This document shows positions 53,153 through 64,000 of a stretch of 64,000 bases of DNA, one piece after another; position 1 is the stretch's first letter; each line of letters begins with the position of its first letter. The notes beneath the pieces are model-generated. The model saw only the letters and a program-made list of their open reading frames with translations. It had not been told where the DNA came from and did not search any database. This DNA is from Microvelia longipes. Taxonomy: Eukaryota > Arthropoda > Insecta > Hemiptera > Veliidae. Location: NCBI GenBank assembly GCA_018340805.1, contig JACMZG010001870.1, forward strand, positions 52,249,158-52,313,157. The letters run 5' to 3'. The translations under genes and the position numbers were made by a program.

Positions 53153-54450
53153 TCATTTTTTCTTTGAAAATCCGCTGAAACGGTCATTGTTGTGAAAAAT
53201 TGTTTCATATTTAAATTATTTGATTTATATGTTTTCAAAGAACCTTAACCACTTTCTAGCAGATAACTACGAATAGATGCTGTTTGTTACAGTAAAAACT
53301 GAACAATGCCCACTCAGATCGGTAGTAGGGGTGGCTCATCTATCTAGGGCTTAACCCTCTCAAATTCAACCAATAAATGATAACAGACAGAGTCCTCCAG
53401 GACTTCACAGACTTAAGTAATGGGTACCTTCTCAGATACCATATGAATAGGGCGCCAGTTTCTTTGAAAAGAATTCAATTTAGGGCAAGAACCAATCCCC
53501 AAAGATCTCTAAAAAGTACATCACATCTAGGTCAGGTAATCTTAACTTAGAAGTCAATAAATAAGCACTAATTCTTTTAGTATCATTATAATTAAGTGAA
53601 ATGGCAGATAAGCATTTATTATGAAAACTCTATGAGCTGTTAAATGGGCTTTATCCAAAGTCCTTATCTAAGACATTACATTTATTTCACATAAAATTAG
53701 AACATACCTTACATTTGATCTTATATTAGATCTACTTAACCGCATTTATATTTTATATTATGATTATTAATAATCCTTAAAACTTAAACTAATGATGGCT
53801 GGTGGTGGCAAACTAGTGAAGCAGGGGGTCACACATGACTTTACTTCTTAGGACCAATAAAGACAGAGAACTCACATTTTACTCAAGGCGTACCAAAAAA
53901 ACCCTTCCATGAAGGGTTCCAAACGGTGTTAAATTAATCCAAAAAGTAAACAATAATCTAATTTCCTACAATAAACTAAAACATCCTTGCGGGGTCTTAA
54001 ACCACAATCTCATAATACTTTTACCAATCGATAAAAGGAATTAAAATCAAACATAACGTTAAATTTGGGCCCGAGGCCCCGGTCGAAACCGAGTCCCGGA
54101 GACACCTGTTGAAAAGAAACGACATTCGGCGTCATCTCGTTGAGAAACGTGATTTCACGAGAATTACGTGACATCAAAGAACCAATGACAGCTACGACGT
54201 TGCCGCCTTATTTAAAAGTATGAATTCAAACTTGAAAATATCCTTATTCTTAACATTTTGACCAAATTACTACAAAATTTGAAACTCAAAATGAATATCA
54301 AGAATAACCGTAACAGCTCATTTTTTCTTTGAAAATCCGCTAAAACGGTCATTGTTGTGAAAAATTGTTTCATATTTAAATTATTTGATATTTAAGTTTT
54401 CAAAAAACCTTAAACCACTTTCTAGCAGATAACAACGAATAGATGATGTT
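53153..54450. repeat. pair of 130-bp direct repeats
   Basis: AGCTCATTTTTTCTTTGAAA with AATCCGCTGAAACGGTCATT at 53153-53285 recurs at 54314-54450, about 94% alike. The 1-kb interior includes a GC-rich block (GGGCCCGAGGCCCCGGTCGA near 54067). No coding frame was found. It might be a remnant of a larger transposon. Confidence 0.7.
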
Positions 54451-55437
54451 CTCTTATAAGAAATAAAGTATATCTGTTTAACATAGTGATTAAAATGTTT
54501 GAAGTGTCCGACATCTTATAACCTGTTAATATTTATTATCTTCCTTCTTCGGAGAATAATTATACAGCCTAATAGTTTTAAATTTCTTGATTAGATGCCT
54601 TGAGGTGGGGTTAAATTATACCTATAGTTATCATAGATACAAATTTAAATGTGGATTTTGCCATCTGAGATATAAGATGTTGCGTAATAGTTATAAATAA
54701 ACACGATATTTATAGCTCCAGTTTCGAGAGCTTGTACTTCAGTTATTTTTCCAGGCAATATGTTTTTACATTACTTTTAGAGGATATATCATTTGATACT
54801 ACCGAGTTTTGCAAAACATGAATAGTTGGCACAATATAATTGTGCGAGAGACACCTAGGAAATGTAACATAAGAAACTGTTCCATCATTCGACATTCGAC
54901 ATTCGACATTCGTCATCATTGATGGCTCGGCATAATGTCATGTCCCACTCTGTTTCGTTACGTCTAACCAAAGAGACTAAAATTATTAGAGGGAGGATAC
55001 AACAGCTCCTATCATTCCTTGGGTAGCTAGGTGCCGTAACTGTACATTGGTGACGTCATTTATTTATTTTTCCTAATAATTACAATTTCACGTAAATATT
55101 ACATTATTTTTCAACTATTTTGTTTTAAATCAAGTAAAATGAATTTAAAATAAGTTTTAATTATTATCTATTGCATGTATTCTTTAATTGTTAGTTTTGA
55201 ATAAAGTGGTTTAATGTGGCATCACTGAAAAATGTCCGCCGTTAGTAGAGTGCATGCTACAATAAGAGTTGTAGAGGGGCGGGGGAGTATCTAGTCTCTC
55301 TCTAGGGAGACTAAATAAATAAATAAATATTATTATATTTGTTAAATGTACATAATAAATACAAAACAAAGCGTCATTCCAAAAAAATAGAGGTAAAAAT
55401 AATAACTACACAAAATTATAACTAAGGTGGGAAACTA

Positions 55438-56745
55438 TTAGACTAATTTTAAACTAAAAAACTCTTCAAAACTGTAAAGAGGATTCTCTAGAAGCACTTT
55501 TTTGACAAAGAAATTAAAATCCTTTTCATGCAGTGCTTTGACAATTGAAGGTAAAAAATTGTAAAGGCGCAACCCGTTTTCTTTAATGCTCTGCTTCATT
55601 GTTATATTTAACCTACATCGCGAATTTAACAACCTGTTAGCATGCCTTGTGCTGTAGTGGTGGTTTGATCCAACAGTTTTATAGCTAGTGCGGTTAGAGT
55701 GAATGTGTTTAAGCACTAAGAAACAGTACAATGAATAGACAGTAAACATTTTATTTGCTTTGAAATAAGCAAAGCAAGACTCTCTACTTGGCAAGTTAAA
55801 AATGACCCAAAGCTTTTTTTTAATCAAGAATATAGAGTCGACATGAGGGGCATTTCCCCAAAGCTCAATACCATAAGATAGATGAGAGTAAAAATAAGCG
55901 TAGTATATAGTTTTAAGAGAACTAATACTGATAGTTTTGCTGGTCTTTTTCAACATATAAACTCCTATTCTTAATTTTTTCCCTAAATTGTCTAAATGAG
56001 TTTGCCAAGAAAATTTATTATCAAAATTTACACCTAGGAATTTATACGACTCCAAGGACGGTGCTTTAATATTAAACCGCAGTTCAACTGTTTTATTGAC
56101 ATTAATTTGTAGCATGTTAGCACAGCACCAGTCAACTAGTGTTAAAATTAACAGCTCTTGATTTCGTTTGAGCTCATCTTCTGAATTTGCGATTATAATG
56201 GCTCCGTAATCATCTGCAAATAGAAACGAGAATATACCTAGGTGCTTTGTGGCTGCAGGCAAATCATTAATAAAAAACTAAAAATAATATTGGGCCTAAA
56301 AACCGAACCTTGTCTTACTCCGTGTAGTATTTTTAATAAAGACGACTTAGAATAGGCAAATCTACAATTGAAACCAGTCTACTAGGTAAGATCTTATAAA
56401 CCTTAATGATGTTTGGTCAAAGCCGTAAAATTTAAGTTTTTCTATTAATATGTCTATAAGGAGAGTGTCGAAAGCTTTTGTCAGGTCGAAAGAGTTTGCT
56501 AGTACTAATTTATTTAAGTCATAATTATCTAAACAGATGTTCATGAAATTGATGACAGCTTTAACGCTACTCATTCCTTGTCTGTAGCCATACTGATGGT
56601 GGTAGAAGAGATTATTACTTTCAAAGTATCTGACTATTTGTCCTTTTACTAATATTTCAATAACTTTTGCCAGACAAGGAATGAGTGAGATAGGTCGATA
56701 GTTTGCTTCATCGTTTCTATCCCCTTTCTTATAGATAGGGACCAC
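55438..56745 (-). pseudogene. LINE reverse transcriptase, frameshifted
   Basis: The first piece (56745-56362) has VPIYKKGDRNDEANYRPISL and the catalytic-aspartate motif FDLTKAFDTL. Between the pieces is GVRQGSVFRPNIIF, the usual GxxQGS-type motif, followed by an in-frame stop. The second piece (56262-55438) has FLFADDYGAIIIA with the two catalytic aspartates, LQINVNKTVELRF, YKFLGVNFDNKFSW and the C-terminal GLRLYNFLPS and LLENPLYSFEEFF. At least one frameshift and one stop interrupt it. A further frame break separates it from the endonuclease frame near 56750-57070. Confidence 0.88.
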
Positions 56746-57073
56746 TCTAGCGATTTTCAGACAATCCGGAAAATAACCTTCTGAGAAACATTCATTAATA
56801 AGGAAAGGTTAAGGGCTCTGATATTTCAACCGCAAAATTTTTAAAATATTAAAGTTAATACCGAAAGCGTCGTTACTGTTTGATGATTTTAGATTAATTA
56901 TGGTTGAATAAACCTCTTCAACTTTAACATGTTCAAGTTTAAACTTGAGAGTAGGTTTATCTAACTTATTGAGGTAATGCTTAAATGTAAAATTACTTTT
57001 CTTAATATGACTATCAATGAATGGACTGAAGATATAAAATAGTTATTAAATTTGTTGGTATCCAAACTTGAAG

Positions 57074-58273
57074 TTAATGACTTATTTCCTTTTGATTTGT
57101 GCATAAGGATGAGTGTATGATTTGCCAAGTTTTTTTGGTTTTGTTAGGAGCCTCTTCTATAAGTTTATCATTATACTTCAATTTTGCATTTTTCAGAGCT
57201 TTATAATAACTATTCTTTAAATTAATTAGTTTTTCTTTAGTAAAAAACTTATCTGTATTATTCGGATTAAGACAGTTGTGGAATTGTTTGTAAGAGTTGT
57301 ATTTATCTCTCAATAGCTTAAGCTCTTCAGAGAACCAGGGAGTGGTATTTTTTATTTTATTCCCCCCAACTTGTTTCACCGCCCATGGCAAAAACGCATC
57401 AGCATGCAACTGAAAAGTGTTAACAAACATAGAAAATTTATATTTTATACTGCTTGACAGATACATTGGCCCCCAGTTTATCAGACTAAGGGAATGCAGC
57501 ATCAAGCATACATTTGATTCATTGCAATTTCTTTTCATAGTAGTGATAACGTTATTTTTACTCCTATCAATTTTTTTAAAGAGAGTCAAGCATTGCGAGT
57601 AATGATCACTTTGATGATGATCAATAACCTGAGTTTTGAACCAATCAGGATGTAAATTAGTAATAATATTATCAATACAAGTTTTTGTTAAACCATTATT
57701 GCAAATCCTAGTTGGTTCAGAAACAGTTATTTTTAAATTAAAAATATCAAGCAAATGTTTAAAATGTTTAGTTTCTAGGGACCTTTTATTTAAGGTATTG
57801 ATATTAAAATCCCCGACAATAATTAGGGGATCTTTAAGATTAGACAGTTTAATAAAAATGCTTTCTAAACATGATAAAAATTCATTAAAATTTGAAGGGT
57901 CGGGAGGCCTGTACACACAAGTGACTGAGAGTTTTATGGGATACATTACAGATATTGAGCGGACTTCTATAATATTTTCTTTAGACATTGACTTGATTTC
58001 ACTTAGTTCTTTTATTACAAAATGATCTTTGACTAAGATCATTGATCCTCCCCCATTTTTATTATTCCTACAATAACAACTTCCCAGTTTATAAGTAGGA
58101 AATAAGTATAAACTTTCTTGACCTATCTTCAACCAATGTTCGGTGAAACAGCAAACACTATACTGGAATTCATTCAACAAAATCTCTAAGTTGGTATGTT
58201 TATGCTTCACACTCTGCACATTTTGGTGAAACACTGTAACTCTATTATTTATAACATTTATATTTTTGTCCAA
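57074..58273 (-). CDS. LINE apurinic-type endonuclease, intact frame
   Basis: A 399-codon frame with the motifs of the exonuclease-endonuclease-phosphatase fold in order: HQNVQS (about 16-21), TEHWL (about 44-48), VYRPPDPSNF (about 120), IVGDFNIN (about 152), CIDNIITN and HHQSDHYSQ (about 218-226). These include the catalytic Asn, Glu, Asp-Asn and Asp-His pairs. It nicks the target for target-primed reverse transcription. A C-terminal part (NTTPWFSEELKLLRDKYNSY) is the conserved linker before reverse transcriptase in this LINE group. Plus-strand open frames across it are shadows. Confidence 0.88.
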   Translation of the reverse strand: MDKNINVINNRVTVFHQNVQSVKHKHTNLEILLNEFQYSVCCFTEHWLKIGQESLYLFPTYKLGSCYCRNNKNGGGSMILVKDHFVIKELSEIKSMSKENIIEVRSISVMYPIKLSVTCVYRPPDPSNFNEFLSCLESIFIKLSNLKDPLIIVGDFNINTLNKRSLETKHFKHLLDIFNLKITVSEPTRICNNGLTKTCIDNIITNLHPDWFKTQVIDHHQSDHYSQCLTLFKKIDRSKNNVITTMKRNCNESNVCLMLHSLSLINWGPMYLSSSIKYKFSMFVNTFQLHADAFLPWAVKQVGGNKIKNTTPWFSEELKLLRDKYNSYKQFHNCLNPNNTDKFFTKEKLINLKNSYYKALKNAKLKYNDKLIEEAPNKTKKTWQIIHSSLCTNQKEISH

Positions 58274-58657
58274 ATTAGTAAATCTCCTAGAAGTAGGTTT
58301 GTCATGATTTACGGTAAAAAAGATTTATTAGAAGTGCTTACATCCCTACAACCATCATTATTACATTTCTTATTATTTTCTATAATATTTTTTATGTTGT
58401 TTACTATTTTTTTAGATGTTTTGTTTACTATTGTTTTACTATAGTAGGGGTAAGTACAGTTACGGCACCTATGGAAACTGTCTCACTTCCAGACCCCTTA
58501 TCACTGTGTTAAACGGGTCCTGTACTCCCTCTAATAGTTTTAGTCTCTTTGCGTCTAACTCATCAAGGGGCCGACAGAGCCTGAATTCCCAGATGTAGCA
58601 TTGCATTTTGCTTGTTACACTTCCTAGGTGTCTCTCGCACAATTATATTGTGTCAAC

Positions 58658-59289
58658 TTTTAGAGGAGTTTGCGATGTATCACATAACCACACATTTCAC
58701 TGTTGATACGCAGAGAGAAAGAAACTTCATGGATTTGATGAAATACTAGAATTCATTAATAAAATAATGAATAGTGTCTTGGCAAAAGAAATTAATAAAA
58801 AATTCACATATTTTAACTCAAGGAAAATAAATCACATTAAATTCAACTTTCTATTCAGAATAATTAGTTCCTTTTTAGAAAAATCAAGGTGGAAATACAT
58901 CTGATTTATGCGTTTCTGCACAGTTTGATGAGAAAATAACTAAGTAAATAGACTTAATTGGGTTCTATTCATGTTTTTCTATAAGGGGGTTTCCTGATAT
59001 ACCTAGTTAGGGTTGCTTTATGTGGTTTTAGAGTTGGGGTGGAAATATTTTTACGAATCTTCCGCTCCAGCAAGTAACTAAGCTGGGACTTCGTATTCTT
59101 CGACTTTTTGAAAAAGATATTGATTGAAAATTTTTGAACTTAAGAATTTCAAGTGTTTGAAGGGACTCAGGTATTTCATCCATCAATTTACAATCATTTT
59201 CAATTCTTTGTGAGGTCCCCAAACCTAAAATCTTATTTCTTCGTATTTGACCGTCTTCAGTATTTGGCGGGATTCAGTGACTGACTAAG
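58658..59289. other. gene-free stretch
   Basis: AT-rich DNA. Short frames such as 59028-59222 have no support. No feature seen. Confidence 0.5.
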
Positions 59290-59760
59290 CCAAAAAGCCC
59301 CGAGAAGGGTTCGGCCTAAAAGAGCCCAAACCTACATCTGAAGGGGCCCCATGGGGGGGGGGAGAAGATCCTTTATTGCTTCTCACAGGGGTCTACTTTT
59401 AACTAGAGTAGTGTTAATGATTATAGCAAGCTTAATTTAATTTATTTAACTTCAATTTTATATTTAATAAAAATAAATCAAATGATATTATTTTATTTAA
59501 ATAAACTTAAAAAAAATTAATAAATAAGTAAAAATAAAATGAACTTAAGTTTATTCATTTAAATGAAATTTTTAACTTAACTAATTTATGTTTAATCATA
59601 AGGGCTCCTTGAGGCCTTAGTTTTTCGTCTAGGACCTTAAGGTCCAAGTATAAAGAATGGAAGCCCTAAATGGTCTAAATTTAGGTAACGAATTGAGAAT
59701 ATTTTTAAAAACATTAGAGTACTTTTTAGGCCCTACATTTGCAGTTCAGCACTTTTACCA
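59290..59760 (+). repeat. repeat family R4 copy 2
   Basis: Opens AAAAAGCCCCGAGAAGGGTT, then GGCCTAAAAGAGCCCAAACC, AAGGGGCCCCATGGGGGGGG, and GGGGTCTACTTTTAACTAG. An AT-rich core and an ATTTAGGTAACGAATTGAGA end follow. It sits directly upstream of the first SLC16 coding exon. Confidence 0.75.
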
Positions 59761-59825
59761 AATCTCTTTTCATTTCCTAGAAAATATTGTTTTAACGTAA
59801 CTTCTTTTTTTTAGTTACAGAAGAG

Positions 59826-63355
<3,530 letters not shown>

Positions 63356-63469
63356 GTGAGCGTATATGTTCATATAGTTCTATATCTGTACCAAGAGGAA
63401 TCGACTCTTGTGAATTTTAATTTACCATTATTATTTTCAGTAACTATTACCCAAGTTGTACTTACTTTT

Positions 63470-63568
63470 AAAGTTGCCAGTTTTGATAACTTTTAAAAGT
63501 AAAATTAAAGCATAATATTCTTATTATGCTTTCTGTATTTGCATCAAACTTCTGTTTGATGCAAATAC
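63470..63568. repeat. run of three adjacent hairpins
   Basis: An imperfect stem ACTTTTAAAGTT/AACTTTTAAAAGT (about 63462-63500) is followed by AAAGCATAATA/TATTATGCTTT (63507-63532) and GTATTTGCATCAAAC/GTTTGATGCAAATAC (63535-63568). The last two are perfect and have the same TTCT loop. They lie in the SLC16 intron after exon 2. Confidence 0.92.
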
Positions 63569-63569
63569 C

Positions 63570-64000
63570 TCACTAATCCGGTGATGTTTCTCTGAGCTAT
63601 CGTCGGTCATACACCATAGAGTTTTGATAAAAAAATATTTTAAATAAACTATGATATAATACTTTAAACACTAGTTTGATAAAAATAACCGGATTAGGGT
63701 GATGTTGGTTTGAGACCCTTTAGTTTGATATCAGTATAGTTTCTAAAATAAGTATTATTATGTTTCCCTCTTTTAGCGAATTATCAAAGAAAAAATGAGC
63801 TGATGAGATTAATAGCATGGAGGGGGTTGTGATTTTTTGGATGGGGTCTCCCTGACCCCCTCCAAAAAGGCTGTTTAGCCTTTGATTAGGCTAAACATTT
63901 TAAAACACGTATATTACTATGTTTGGTTTACAAACCTACAAAGTTTCTGGTACAAATGTTCTGGTATTATTGATTGACATATGAATGTCAAACATAAGAT
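63570..64000. other. right-edge intron sequence
   Basis: Presumed SLC16 intron. No exon, repeat border or RNA gene recognised. Confidence 0.5.

Larger units (their letters stand above)
55311..58445 (-). mobile_element. jockey/CR1-type LINE (non-LTR retrotransposon), broken
   Basis: Read on the minus strand, an endonuclease frame (58273-57074) is followed by reverse-transcriptase pieces in shifted frames (56745-56362 and 56262-55438). A 3' tail of TTTA repeats ends near 55311. There is no RNase H region. The 5' end is uncertain and set where the enclosing TIR begins. Frame breaks show that this copy is inactive. Confidence 0.85.
54825..58657. mobile_element. TIR element (family R5) enclosing a LINE
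   Basis: The left end (54825-55045) begins GTTGGCACAATATAATTGTG then CGAGAGACACCTAGGAAATG. It returns as an inverted copy at the right (58454-58657). The arms share further blocks: AAAGAGACTAAAAnTATTAG inside, and GGTGCCGTAACTGTAC at the inner edge. Arm length is about 200-220 bp with imperfect identity. The interior holds 270 bp of unknown DNA and then the LINE. No clear target duplication was found. A 173-bp deletion derivative lies at 60295-60467. Confidence 0.75.

Noticed and set aside
53153..54450. LTR retrotransposon bounded by the 130-bp direct repeats
   Set aside because: No primer-binding site, polypurine tract, TG...CA ends or gag/pol frames were seen between them.

Overview
The window is AT-rich, intron-rich eukaryotic DNA, most likely from an arthropod and plausibly an insect. 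The evidence is the compact GT-AG introns of a few hundred to a few thousand bases, the many (AT)n tracts, short inverted-repeat transposons and jockey/CR1-type LINE relics, and animal-specific genes (EDEM2, p31comet, androglobin, an SLC16 transporter). No species assignment is claimed. Nothing prokaryotic, no CRISPR array and no rRNA was seen.

Layout, left to right. (1) 0.2-3.4 kb, + strand: exons of an unrecognised hydrophilic protein (1446-1645 joined to 3173-3372, perhaps preceded by 382-472), with a complete 918-bp TIR element and its 9-bp target duplication in the intron. (2) 3.4-6.9 kb: gene-free, with palindromic TIR elements and a short tandem repeat. (3) 6.9-23.9 kb, - strand: an EDEM2 orthologue (ER mannosidase-like, GH47, ER-associated degradation). 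I rebuilt ten coding exons whose splice phases all agree; only the signal-peptide exon was not found. Its introns carry LINE 3' fragments, a 170-bp tandem array, a 75-bp perfect inverted repeat, and 34-bp and 42-bp minisatellites. (4) 24-30 kb: gene-free, including a MITE inserted inside another repeat. (5) 30.16-31.05 kb, - strand: a single-exon MAD2L1BP/p31comet orthologue (spindle checkpoint silencing). (6) 33.73-37.33 kb, - strand: an intronless androglobin (ADGB) orthologue of 1199 aa whose calpain-like region is clear but whose globin/IQ core is hard to recognise. (7) 37.4-59.8 kb: about 22 kb of mostly repeats, with back-to-back palindromes, a 41-bp minisatellite, AT tracts, and a broken LINE (54.8-58.7 kb) enclosed by about 200-bp terminal inverted repeats. 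Two possible orphan exons lie here. (8) 59.8-64 kb, + strand: the first two coding exons of an SLC16 monocarboxylate-transporter-like gene that runs off the right edge.

The genes are unrelated housekeeping or tissue genes and form no operon or pathway. What stands out is how much structure the non-coding part holds: nested transposons that can be dated relative to one another, inverted repeats transcribed inside EDEM2, and clusters of adjacent near-perfect hairpins. I did not find convincing evidence of a wholly new biological system. The best leads are the LINE enclosed by long TIRs, the intronless androglobin with a reduced globin core, and the paired palindromes.
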